A stretch of 64,000 bases of DNA, taken from assembly GCF_028289625.1 (NCBI RefSeq), contig NZ_JANQOM010000084.1:1-64000 (forward strand), written 5' to 3'. The position numbers were made by a program, and so were the translations under genes. Below the pieces are notes generated by a model that made no database searches, was not told the origin of the DNA, and saw only the letters and a list, made by a program, of their open reading frames with translations. The stretch comes from Winogradskyella sp. (GTDB lineage: Bacteria; Bacteroidota; Bacteroidia; Flavobacteriales; Flavobacteriaceae). This document shows, in pieces, positions 1-7,946 of the stretch (position 1 is its first letter; each line of letters begins with the position of its first letter).

Positions 1-42
1 ACAATACAAACACGCGTGAAAATTAAAGCTAAAAAAGTATAA
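1..42 (+). CDS. C-terminal tail of an upstream gene (partial)
   Basis: The first 13 codons of frame 1 are open and end in TAA at 40-42, five bases before the next ATG. The visible residues are basic (ends TRVKIKAKKV). This is compatible with the end of a gene lying mostly outside the window, but 13 codons cannot identify a family and may be chance. Confidence 0.3.
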   Translation, partial: TIQTRVKIKAKKV

Positions 43-46
43 TAAG

Positions 47-586
47 ATGTCAGCAACCGAAGCAAGACAACAAAAAATGCTACAAAGCATAGAAGAAAAA
101 ACGGGTTTAGAACCAGAGACAATAATTCAAGACATCAAATCTCAAAATTTAGAAAAACACAATCAAAAAATTGCTTTTGTAAAAGAGAAATATGGGTTAT
201 CTCACGGCTTTGCCAATTTATTGGTATTAAAAAGTAAAGAGAATATACCTGTAGATTTAGTAGCTAATCAATATAGAGATAAAGAGTATTTATTCTTGAT
301 TTACGAATATATAGCGGCTTTTCTAAATACCTTAGAGGGAGTTGAATTAGTACCTAAAAAGGTTTATGTGAGTGTCAGGGCTAAAAAGCAGTTTGCCATC
401 ATTCAACCATCTACCAAATCAAGAATTGATATTGGATTGAATTTCCCCAAGGATATTATTATACCCATCGAGCCTGCAGGTAGTTTTAATAGTATGGTTT
501 CGCATCGCATTAGAATAGAATCCAAGGATGATTTTAGCGATTTGGCAAAACAATATTTAGTGAAAGCCTATGAATTGTCTCTGTAA
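47..586 (+). CDS. DUF4287 / DUF5655 domain protein
   Basis: A 179-residue soluble protein with no signal peptide. Residues about 1-65 look like a DUF4287 helical domain (EEKTG, the segment EKHNQKIAFVKEKYGLSHG with its helix-turn-helix-like character). Residues about 75-179 look like DUF5655, a small alpha/beta domain often found after DUF4287 and in predicted transport or DNA-modification proteins. The biochemical function is unknown. The ATG at 47 is the first in frame and sits just after a stop at 40-42, so it may be co-transcribed with the gene before it. Assignment rests on recalled family pattern only. Confidence 0.7.
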   Translation: MSATEARQQKMLQSIEEKTGLEPETIIQDIKSQNLEKHNQKIAFVKEKYGLSHGFANLLVLKSKENIPVDLVANQYRDKEYLFLIYEYIAAFLNTLEGVELVPKKVYVSVRAKKQFAIIQPSTKSRIDIGLNFPKDIIIPIEPAGSFNSMVSHRIRIESKDDFSDLAKQYLVKAYELSL

Positions 587-609
587 ACAATTATAAAAAA
601 TAAATAATC

Positions 610-1788
610 ATGGTAGCCTTTTTTAAATCATTTATAATGCCCATAAAATATACTTTGCTGGTAATAGTTTTAGCTTCTTTCAATTCTTGTGATAAGCAAA
701 TTACAAATTCACAAGAGTTAGTAGAAGCTAGTTTACGGGCTACATCCAGTGAAAAAAGTTGGAATGCTTTCACATCCAAAAAAACCACATTTAATTTAAA
801 AACTTTTATAGGTGATAATGTAGTGAGTGATGTAGAAAAAACAATTTCGATTAAAATGACCTCGCTTCAAAAAACCGTAACAAAAACTAATGATACAGTA
901 ACAGAAATTATAATTACTAATAGTGGAAGTAGTTCAAAAGTAAAGTTTGAAAAAGGTGAGTTTTTTGGCATCAACACAATGCCAAAGGAATCGGTTAGAA
1001 TAGCACCTGTTCTTGAGCTAATGGAAAAGGCAAGTGATTATACATTTAAAGACACAATATGGAATGACAAACCCGTATATAAGCTGACCAAAAATAACCC
1101 TAACGAAGACTACGTTTTTGACAAAGAATCAAAGTACCTGATTGCCTATATCTCTGACAACCGTTATGGTGAATCAACAATGACGTATTCAGATTATAGA
1201 GAGGTTGATGACTATATACTTCCCTTTAAAGAAGAGGTTAACATTCCTGCTGCTGGATATAAACTAGAAATTACATATTCAAGTATTGAAATCAACCCAA
1301 CTTTCGCAGAAGACTATTTTACACTTGATGAATCTTGGGTAAGCCTTGGTATTGGCAAGCCAATCCCTGAGTTTAAATTGCCTTTTGCACAAAATGAAAG
1401 TCAGTTCATAACTAATAAAGATTTGAAAGGTAAAATTACTTTAATTGATTTCTGGGCAACTTGGTGTAAACCGTGTATGGAAGAATTTCCAAAAATTAAA
1501 AAAGCTTATAGTACCTATAAGAATAAAGGATTTAATGTTGTGAGCATTTCAGTCGATAAGGATAAAAAATCACTATTCAATTTCCTAAACAAAAACCCTT
1601 TTCCTTGGGAATACAGTTTGTATTCTGAAGGTGAGTTCAAATCTGATTTGGCAAAGCGATTTCAATTAGTAACGCTTCCTAAGCCTATTTTAATAGACCA
1701 AGAAGGCAAAATCATAGCTATGGATGCCGATTTAAGAGAGGGTAAGTTAGAGCAAAAAATGGAAGAACTTTTTAAAGAGGACTTATAG
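610..1788 (+). CDS. TlpA-like thioredoxin-fold lipoprotein
   Basis: A 392-residue protein. An N-terminal hydrophobic segment ends in a lipobox-like LASFNSC, so it is probably a lipoprotein acting in the periplasm or at the outer membrane. The middle part (about 30-250) is beta-rich without a recognised motif. From about residue 250 there is an AlkC/TSA- and TlpA-type thioredoxin domain with the active site WCKPC (C286 and C289) followed by a cis-proline region (TLPKP). Such proteins reduce or exchange disulfides of exported proteins. ATG at 610 is the first start; M10 at 637 would give a shorter signal peptide and is equally plausible. A DsbD gene downstream (4587-6545) could supply its electrons. 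Confidence 0.8.
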   Translation: MVAFFKSFIMPIKYTLLVIVLASFNSCDKQITNSQELVEASLRATSSEKSWNAFTSKKTTFNLKTFIGDNVVSDVEKTISIKMTSLQKTVTKTNDTVTEIIITNSGSSSKVKFEKGEFFGINTMPKESVRIAPVLELMEKASDYTFKDTIWNDKPVYKLTKNNPNEDYVFDKESKYLIAYISDNRYGESTMTYSDYREVDDYILPFKEEVNIPAAGYKLEITYSSIEINPTFAEDYFTLDESWVSLGIGKPIPEFKLPFAQNESQFITNKDLKGKITLIDFWATWCKPCMEEFPKIKKAYSTYKNKGFNVVSISVDKDKKSLFNFLNKNPFPWEYSLYSEGEFKSDLAKRFQLVTLPKPILIDQEGKIIAMDADLREGKLEQKMEELFKEDL

Positions 1789-1843
1789 TCTTGGTTAAAG
1801 ACTATTAAGGAAATCCTTTGTGAGAAAACCAAATGAAAACTAA

Positions 1844-2566
1844 GTGTCAAAAGAAGATTTACATAAAACAAACAAATACTTAGAAACTAAAGTTAAAAAG
1901 CTTCAAAAACTCTATGTTTTCAATCTTATTGTCATTTTGCTTTTAGTGTTTTTGATTACCTATAAGTTTTGGATAAACGATAAGGTTTTTTATAAAAAAA
2001 TTACAACTAACCAAATAACCGTAAAGGACCAACAAGGTAGGGATAGAATTTTAATTTCCTCAGATATCACTAAGTCTCAATCAAGAATACGAAAGGATTC
2101 GCTAAGCGGTGTTCTGATTTTAGATGAGGATGGGAATGACAGAGTTGTACTAGGGGCATCACCATTTATTAAAACAAATCAGAATAGCATTATAAAAAGG
2201 GCATCTAAAGGTCCTTATGGTATAGTATTCAATGACGAAAACGGCGTTGAAAAAGGCGGTATGGGATATTATTCTGATAAAGGACTATCCGCTTTGGGAT
2301 TAGACGGTGTTAGTGGTGAAGGTATCGTCATGTTTGTTCCAAAAGAAGATTTAAATGGGCAAAAAGTAGGCATCCTAATCAACGACCCTCAAAAAGGCGG
2401 TCAATTGTTTTATTTAGGGGCAAATACCAATGGCGATAAATTCTTAAATATAGATACACCAGGTCAAGGAAGGTTTTCTGTCATTCAAGATTCAATGTTT
2501 AATAACAAAGTGGTTAAATACAATTTTAAGGATGGTTCACAGCAAATCGTCTTAAAGGATGAATAA
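1844..2566 (+). CDS. Membrane-anchored protein of unknown function
   Basis: A 240-residue protein that appears to start at GTG 1844; there is no ATG in frame near it. Residues 1-22 are charged and possibly coiled, about 23-42 form one transmembrane helix, and the rest is exported and beta-rich. The exported part contains repeated blocks of the type 'D-x-x-G-x-[DE]-R-[IV]-[LV]' (GRDRILI, GNDRVVLG) and glycine-rich turns, suggesting a repetitive beta fold. I do not recognise the family. The C-terminal end overlaps the remains of the next gene by eight bases. Confidence 0.6.
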   Translation: MSKEDLHKTNKYLETKVKKLQKLYVFNLIVILLLVFLITYKFWINDKVFYKKITTNQITVKDQQGRDRILISSDITKSQSRIRKDSLSGVLILDEDGNDRVVLGASPFIKTNQNSIIKRASKGPYGIVFNDENGVEKGGMGYYSDKGLSALGLDGVSGEGIVMFVPKEDLNGQKVGILINDPQKGGQLFYLGANTNGDKFLNIDTPGQGRFSVIQDSMFNNKVVKYNFKDGSQQIVLKDE

Positions 2567-2764
2567 ATATAGATTAATAGCAATAGTAGTTTTTTTATAA
2601 TCCAATTATCGTATGCTCAAAATACATATTGGATATCAAACGTAAGTATCATAGATATAGAAACAGGAAGAGTTATATCCAACACAAATGTGTTGATTGA
2701 AAATGTTATAATCAAATCCATTACCAAAAGGAGACCAAAAAACGTTAAATGGTTATATTTCTAG
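2559..2764 (+). pseudogene. Amidohydrolase N-terminal remnant, frameshifted and truncated
   Basis: ATG 2559 opens 13 codons of a signal peptide that stop at TAA 2598-2600, right after a run of seven T (2590-2596). If one T is added back, the reading continues through a complete signal peptide ending SYAQ and then 'WISNVSIIDIETG', followed by the alternating beta pattern 'NVLIENVIIKSI', and stops at TAG 2762. This is the usual start of secreted metal-dependent amidohydrolases (imidazolonepropionase-like), just before the glycine-rich loop and the HxH metal site. The catalytic barrel is absent: the next gene begins five bases later. Homology is recalled, not searched. Confidence 0.6.
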
Positions 2765-2768
2765 TAAC

Positions 2769-3398
2769 ATGAAAGCCAAGAAATTATTTACGAAAAACAT
2801 AAAAAAAAATATATCAGAGGGCTTACTAATAGTTTTCAGTGTACTTTTTGCTTTGTTTATAGACAAGCTATTCAACGATTATGAAACTGAAAAACAAAAA
2901 GCTTTAGCTATTGATAGTATCTACAAAGAATTAAAACAAAACATTTCAACTCTTGAGAGGTGGGAAAAGGATCATAAGCAAATTACGGATAGAATTACCA
3001 AGATGGTATCTGGCAAGAGCGACAGTTTAGTTAAAGAATTATCCAAATATAATTTTCTAAATTTAAGTATCATCACCAATAATAAATCTATTATTGATGC
3101 TACATTGTATAAGACTGCTTGGGAATCAGCTAAAGCTACTGGTATTATAACAGAATTTGATTTTAAGACCACACAAAAATTAACATCGGTTTATGCATTT
3201 CAAGGCTATATGGCTCTATCCATATCAAATATAACAGAATACTATTACAGAAAGGAGGCACACGACATTTCTCAGCTTAACCAGACATTAAGACAATTAC
3301 AGATAAGATTTTTCAATTTAAATGGTCAAGAGACAATTGCAAAAAAGCTTCACAATGAAGCAATCTTTTTGTTAAATGACTTATACAAGATTGAATAG
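2769..3398 (+). CDS. Single-pass membrane protein, DUF6090-like
   Basis: A 209-residue protein with a basic N-terminus, one transmembrane helix at about 17-33 (LLIVFSVLFALFIDKL) and a long helical exported part. The layout (short basic head, one helix, then a run beginning 'E-x-x-K-A-x-A-I-D-S-I-Y-x-E-L') resembles the Bacteroidota DUF6090 group, though I am not certain it belongs to it. No catalytic motif is visible. It starts five bases after an amidohydrolase remnant, so its original upstream neighbour has probably been lost. Confidence 0.55.
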   Translation: MKAKKLFTKNIKKNISEGLLIVFSVLFALFIDKLFNDYETEKQKALAIDSIYKELKQNISTLERWEKDHKQITDRITKMVSGKSDSLVKELSKYNFLNLSIITNNKSIIDATLYKTAWESAKATGIITEFDFKTTQKLTSVYAFQGYMALSISNITEYYYRKEAHDISQLNQTLRQLQIRFFNLNGQETIAKKLHNEAIFLLNDLYKIE

Positions 3399-3433
3399 AA
3401 TCTTTTAGATATTACTATGACAAATTAAAAAAT

Positions 3434-4585
3434 ATGAGAAAAATTAAAATATTTAGTCTAAAACTTAAACAGAAAGGAATTTTTACAGGCGTAAAAATTG
3501 CAATCTGTTTCTTTAGTTTTATAATTTGTATAATGACCTGTAGTCCATCTAAAAACCTAATTGAACAAAATAGTGATGTTGTGGTTACAAGTATGGTAGG
3601 AAAGATTAGCACCTCAATTGATAATAGTTTTGTATATGATTATAAAAAAACAAAGTTTGTTCCACCAAATGGTAAGACCTTATTAATTCAAGGACAAACT
3701 AAAGAAGGTATCAATGAATATCGCGATTATTTTCAGTACAAAGAATATCCTGGGGCTTGGTCTGCTTATTGGGCAGTAACACAATCTACAGGAATTAAAG
3801 AACCATTCGTAAATATCACTAGAAGTACCCAAGATCATCAGTTTTTAGTGGAACATTTTGATAACATGGCATTGCATAGTGCTATGTGGTTGGTAGGAAA
3901 ATGGGATGTCGCTAAAAACACCTACAGCGGAATGTATGACGGTGTAATTAAAGAATATTGCGATTGGGTAAAAACAGTAAATAGACCAGTATATTTAAGA
4001 ATTGGTTATGAATTTGATGGACCCCATAATCTTCTAGAGCCGATTGACTATGTAAAAGCATACAAGCATGTTGTTAACATTATGAGAAAGGAAGGTGTAA
4101 CGAATGTAGCTTATGTATGGCATTCCTACGCATCTAAACCTTACAAAGAATACCCTGTGAAGGATTGGTATCCAGGTGACGACTATGTAGATTGGGTGGC
4201 AATCTCAGTCTTTTTTCAGCCTTATGAAGACATCTTTAATCATAGAGAAACCAATGATGTTTTAAACTTTGCAAAAAGCCATAAAAAACCAGTAATGATT
4301 GCCGAAGCAAATCCAGTTTTGGGCATCTCAAAAAAAGACACCAATGTTTGGGACGAATGGTTTGTTGACTTCTTTTCATTTTGCTATGAAAAGAATATCA
4401 AGGCCATTGCATTTATTAATGAGGATTGGCAACGATTGGATATTGACGGTATTGAAGATTGGAAAGATGCAAGATTATACAACAATGATATAATAGCCAA
4501 AGCGTGGATTAAGGAAGTATCAAAAGACAGGTATTTAAAACAGTCAACAGGTCTCTTTGAGCAATTAGGGTACTTAAAAGAATAA
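3434..4585 (+). CDS. GH26-like glycoside hydrolase lipoprotein
   Basis: A 383-residue protein with an N-terminal hydrophobic helix ending in CIMTCSPS, a probable lipobox. The mature part matches a clan-A beta/alpha barrel of the GH26 (beta-mannanase) type: 'YLRIGYEFDGP' carries a likely acid/base E193, and 'KPVMIAEANP' a likely nucleophile E291, at the ends of strands 4 and 7 as expected. Other barrel features are 'WHSY' after strand 5 and 'VDWVAISVF' at strand 6. It would cleave beta-mannan or a related beta-glycan at the cell surface or in the periplasm; the actual substrate is not shown. It ends one base before dsbD, so the two are likely co-transcribed. No susCD pair is nearby. Confidence 0.75.
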   Translation: MRKIKIFSLKLKQKGIFTGVKIAICFFSFIICIMTCSPSKNLIEQNSDVVVTSMVGKISTSIDNSFVYDYKKTKFVPPNGKTLLIQGQTKEGINEYRDYFQYKEYPGAWSAYWAVTQSTGIKEPFVNITRSTQDHQFLVEHFDNMALHSAMWLVGKWDVAKNTYSGMYDGVIKEYCDWVKTVNRPVYLRIGYEFDGPHNLLEPIDYVKAYKHVVNIMRKEGVTNVAYVWHSYASKPYKEYPVKDWYPGDDYVDWVAISVFFQPYEDIFNHRETNDVLNFAKSHKKPVMIAEANPVLGISKKDTNVWDEWFVDFFSFCYEKNIKAIAFINEDWQRLDIDGIEDWKDARLYNNDIIAKAWIKEVSKDRYLKQSTGLFEQLGYLKE

Positions 4586-4586
4586 A

Positions 4587-6545
4587 ATGAAGAAAAAAAT
4601 TATTCGGCTCGTACTTTTTCTTATTTGTAGTATGGTATACTCACAAACAGGGAAAAAACCAATTCAATTGCAATCAAGCTTTAATAAAATCTCTGATTTA
4701 GAATATGATTTAATTATCAAGGCAAAAATTGCTAAAGATTGGCACTTATATTCTCAATACAATCCAGATGGAGCGTCTTTGCCTTTAGAAATTACTTCTA
4801 AAGACATAACCAAAATACAAATAACTGGTAAGGCAAAAGAGAGCAAAACGTTTAAAGAATATTCAGAGGTATGGGAAAAAGAAGAGATTTTTTTCAAAGA
4901 TAGTGCTACAATTACTCAAAGGGTAAAGCTAGTTGATAAGAACTTAAAGATTATAAAAGTCAATTTATTTGCTCAAGTGTGTAAAAAGGTCTGTATTAAT
5001 ATAGATGAGGATTTTGTATTTCAGATTAAAACTATGGATTCTCAAGTTTTAGAATCTGAACAAGATGAAAGGAGTATAGTATTATCTAACAAACTTTTAC
5101 TAGACCTTAAGAATAAGGACATGCTTACATCCGAGGTAGTGTCAAAACAATCAGATAACAATTTGAGTTCTATTTTTTTTCTGGGCTTTTTTGGTGGGTT
5201 ATTGGCCTTATTAACACCATGTGTATTTCCAATGATTCCATTAACGGTTTCATTCTTTACAAAGTCTGCTAGGATTAAGAAAAAAGGAATCATTAATGCT
5301 ATGCTTTATGGCTTGTTTATTGTACTCATATATCTTCTTTTAAGTTTACCATTTCACACATTGGATACCTTAGACCCTGAAATATTAAATGAGATATCAA
5401 CAAATGTTTGGTTGAATATTTTCTTCTTCGTTATTCTTGTAGTTTTTGCTTTTTCATTTTTTGGTTTTTATGAAATTACTTTACCGAGTTCATGGAGTAA
5501 TAAAATGGATTCAGTATCAAATGTTGGTGGAGTCATAGGTATATTTTTTATGTCGTTAACATTGGCTATCGTATCCTTTTCATGTACAGGTCCAATTTTG
5601 GGTTCGTTACTTGCAGGCTCGTTAACATCAGAAAGTGGTGCAACACAATTAACCATTGGGATGCTTGGTTTTGGTTTAGCATTGGCATTACCTTTTGCAC
5701 TTTTTGCCTTGTTCCCAAATTGGCTTAATTCATTACCTAAATCCGGTGGATGGTTAAATTCAACAAAAGTCGTTTTAGGATTTTTGGAGTTAGCATTTGC
5801 GTTTAAATTCCTTTCAAATGCAGATTTAGTTCAGCATTGGGGCATTTTAAAACGAGAAGTATTTATTGGTATATGGATAGTCATTTTTATTCTGTTGGCA
5901 CTATACCTATTTAAAAAAATTAAATTCCCTCATGATGATAAAGACAAAGCTGTCTCATTTTCTCGAATAACTTTAGGAATATTAGTAGTAAGTTTTATTA
6001 TTTATCTCATTCCGGGAACTCTCAAAAATCCAACCTGGAACTTAAACCTATTAAGCGGTTTTCCACCGCCCCAGTTTTATAGTTTGTACGAACAGGGTAG
6101 TGATTGCCCTTTAGGTTTAGATTGTTACAAAGATTTTGACGAAGGGATTATCAAAGCAAGAGAATCAAACAAACCAATATTATTAGACTTTACGGGATGG
6201 GCCTGTGTAAACTGTCGTAAAATGGAAGAGAATGTTTGGACAAAACCATCCATTCACAAGCTCTTAAAAGAGAATTTTATTCTCATTTCCCTTTATGTAG
6301 ATGATAGAAAGAGGCTTAAGGAAGATAAAAAATTTCAATTCAAAAGAAGTAATGGTACTTTAAAAGATATTGAAACTATTGGTGCTAAATGGGCGACATT
6401 TCAGGCACTAAATTTTAAAACAGCCTCACAACCGTATTATGTTTTAATCAGTCCAGATTTAAAAGTATTAAACTCCGCAATTCAATATGCAGATGCAGTC
6501 TCGTATGAGAACTGGTTGCGTACAGGAATTCAAAACAGACAGTAA
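4587..6545 (+). CDS. dsbD: Thiol:disulfide interchange protein DsbD
   Basis: A 652-residue inner-membrane protein that carries electrons from cytoplasmic thioredoxin to periplasmic thiol proteins. In order: signal peptide (ending YSQ); periplasmic N-terminal domain with the Cys pair C132 and C136 (VCKKVC); a CcdA-type membrane domain of about eight helices with the paired cysteines C212 (LTPCVFPM) and C333 (FSCTGP); and a C-terminal thioredoxin domain with GWACVNC (C540 and C543). All three cysteine pairs are present, so it should be functional. ATG 4587 follows the GH26-like gene after one base. A TlpA-like lipoprotein at 610-1788 is a possible client. Confidence 0.92.
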   Translation: MKKKIIRLVLFLICSMVYSQTGKKPIQLQSSFNKISDLEYDLIIKAKIAKDWHLYSQYNPDGASLPLEITSKDITKIQITGKAKESKTFKEYSEVWEKEEIFFKDSATITQRVKLVDKNLKIIKVNLFAQVCKKVCINIDEDFVFQIKTMDSQVLESEQDERSIVLSNKLLLDLKNKDMLTSEVVSKQSDNNLSSIFFLGFFGGLLALLTPCVFPMIPLTVSFFTKSARIKKKGIINAMLYGLFIVLIYLLLSLPFHTLDTLDPEILNEISTNVWLNIFFFVILVVFAFSFFGFYEITLPSSWSNKMDSVSNVGGVIGIFFMSLTLAIVSFSCTGPILGSLLAGSLTSESGATQLTIGMLGFGLALALPFALFALFPNWLNSLPKSGGWLNSTKVVLGFLELAFAFKFLSNADLVQHWGILKREVFIGIWIVIFILLALYLFKKIKFPHDDKDKAVSFSRITLGILVVSFIIYLIPGTLKNPTWNLNLLSGFPPPQFYSLYEQGSDCPLGLDCYKDFDEGIIKARESNKPILLDFTGWACVNCRKMEENVWTKPSIHKLLKENFILISLYVDDRKRLKEDKKFQFKRSNGTLKDIETIGAKWATFQALNFKTASQPYYVLISPDLKVLNSAIQYADAVSYENWLRTGIQNRQ

Positions 6546-6547
6546 GT

Positions 6548-6697
6548 ATGATATACCTAATAAGTGGTACATCCAGACAAGGAAAAACCTCAGTTTTAAA
6601 AGCATTGTCAGAAGAACTTAAGGTACCACGCTTATCCATAGTTGGCATTCATTGCAAAAAAGAGAAAATCGAAAAATTTTATATTAAAAAGTTATGA
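6548..6697 (+). pseudogene. N-terminal fragment of a P-loop kinase, interrupted
   Basis: A 49-codon reading frame from ATG 6548 to TGA 6695. It starts 'MIYLISG' and has a Walker A loop of the form G-T-S-R-Q-G-K-T, then an amphipathic helix and 'ELKVPRLSI', as at the start of adenylate-kinase or 2-phosphoglycerate-kinase-like proteins. Homology appears to stop at about residue 31; the last 18 residues do not look like the family. The frame ends in an ATGA overlap with the nucleotidyltransferase gene, and what looks like the C-terminal part of the same kinase lies after that gene (7492-7866). I read the two pieces as one gene split by insertion. Confidence 0.65.
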
Positions 6698-7491
6698 AAA
6701 CTAGTATCTTACCTCATCATCAGCGTGCAATCAATAACCTTATAAAAGAATATCAAAACGATAAGCGGTTTGAGGCTTTAATCATCGGTGGATCTGTTGC
6801 CAAAGGATGTGCCAAGGTGGATTCAGACATTGATTTTATGATGGTTGCTACAGATGAAGAATATAAAAACCGGCAAAAAGCAGGGGATTTTTTTATCAAC
6901 CGAACCGACTTGACAGATTATTCCGGTGGTTTTGTGGATGGAAAAGTCATCGACATGCAATACCTTAGGCAAGTTGTAGATAAAGGAAATGAACCCACTA
7001 GAGCAGCATTTGATGGAGCAATAATAGCATTTTCAAAAGTAGATGACCTGGCTAGCATCATCCATTCTATCCAACAATACCCTGAAGCAGACCGGGATCA
7101 AAAAATACGAAAATTCTATTCAATGGCCTTTATTCAGAATTGGCTAATGGGTGAAGCAGAGCGACATGGCAACATTTACACAAAAAGCCGCGCAGCATCT
7201 CAGCTTGTTCTGTTTACAGGGAGGTTGATTCTTACCTACAATCGCGTATTTTTTCCATATCACAAGTGGTTTTATGAGTACTTGTCTAGATGCAATGCCA
7301 AACCCAAGAACCTGATCAAAGAAATGAATCAGGTTTTAAACCAACCAACAGTTGAGAATGCTAGTAGGCTGTTCGAAAACGTCCGAGGATTTAGGAATTG
7401 GAATGTAACTGACATTGAAGCTTTTCATTGGTTTATGGAAGATGTTGAATGGTCCTGGAGAGATAATAAATCACCCCTTGAAGATTGGTAG
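6694..7491 (+). CDS. Nucleotidyltransferase domain protein
   Basis: A 265-residue soluble protein. Residues about 25-60 contain the polymerase-beta-type nucleotidyltransferase signature GGSVAKG followed by DSDIDFMMV, with the metal-binding aspartates D44 and D46. The rest is helical and ends in 'FMEDVEWSWRDNKSPLEDW', a natural end for this family, so it seems full length. It probably transfers a nucleotide to a small molecule or protein; the substrate is unknown. Its start overlaps a kinase N-terminal fragment (ATGA), and its TAG stop is followed in the same frame by the kinase C-terminal fragment. Its third codon positions look richer in G and C than its neighbours, consistent with separate acquisition. 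Confidence 0.82.
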   Translation: MKTSILPHHQRAINNLIKEYQNDKRFEALIIGGSVAKGCAKVDSDIDFMMVATDEEYKNRQKAGDFFINRTDLTDYSGGFVDGKVIDMQYLRQVVDKGNEPTRAAFDGAIIAFSKVDDLASIIHSIQQYPEADRDQKIRKFYSMAFIQNWLMGEAERHGNIYTKSRAASQLVLFTGRLILTYNRVFFPYHKWFYEYLSRCNAKPKNLIKEMNQVLNQPTVENASRLFENVRGFRNWNVTDIEAFHWFMEDVEWSWRDNKSPLEDW

Positions 7492-7866
7492 TTGACTTTA
7501 TTCCTAAAAGAGGGTTTTAGCAATTTCTTAATTGGAGAGAACTGCATTATTGATGGTGAAGCTGTATTGCCAGAATTGGTAATTGAACTTGTGGAAAAAT
7601 ATCCCAATGATATAAAAATCTGCTTTTTAGGCTATACCAAAATAGGTTTAATAGAAAAAGTTAAGCAGGTGAAGGAATATGCACAATCCAATAGAGATTG
7701 GATTAGTGATAAATCAGATGAATACATTACAGACCATATTCAAAATATGTTACCACACAGCAAACACATAAAAAAATCTTGTGAGTCAACAGGTATAGAA
7801 TACTTTGATACGTCCACTGATTTTAAAAAAACACTTCTTGAAGTTAAAAAGTATATGACATCATAA
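7492..7866 (+). pseudogene. C-terminal fragment of the interrupted P-loop kinase
   Basis: An open frame of 124 codons directly after the TAG of the nucleotidyltransferase and in the same frame; the only possible start is TTG 7492, the codon right after that stop. The text 'IIDGEAVLPELVIELVEKYP', followed by 'CFLGYTKI', 'DWISDKSDEYI', 'HIQNML' and 'YFDTS', looks like the last two thirds of a small kinase whose P-loop end is at 6548-6640. About 30 middle residues are missing. It might still be translated as a separate peptide, but it lacks the nucleotide-binding loop. Confidence 0.65.
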
Positions 7867-7946
7867 TATATTTCGGGCTAGAACTTAGTGCAAAGTTCCT
7901 CTGTTAGTAGCTTTAAAGTATTTAATACATTTTAAAACTTATTATT

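Noticed and set aside
6694..7866. The nucleotidyltransferase and the following frame as a toxin-antitoxin (MNT/HEPN) pair
   Set aside because: The following frame does not look like HEPN; it looks like the end of a kinase gene, and the nucleotidyltransferase is longer than MNT antitoxins.
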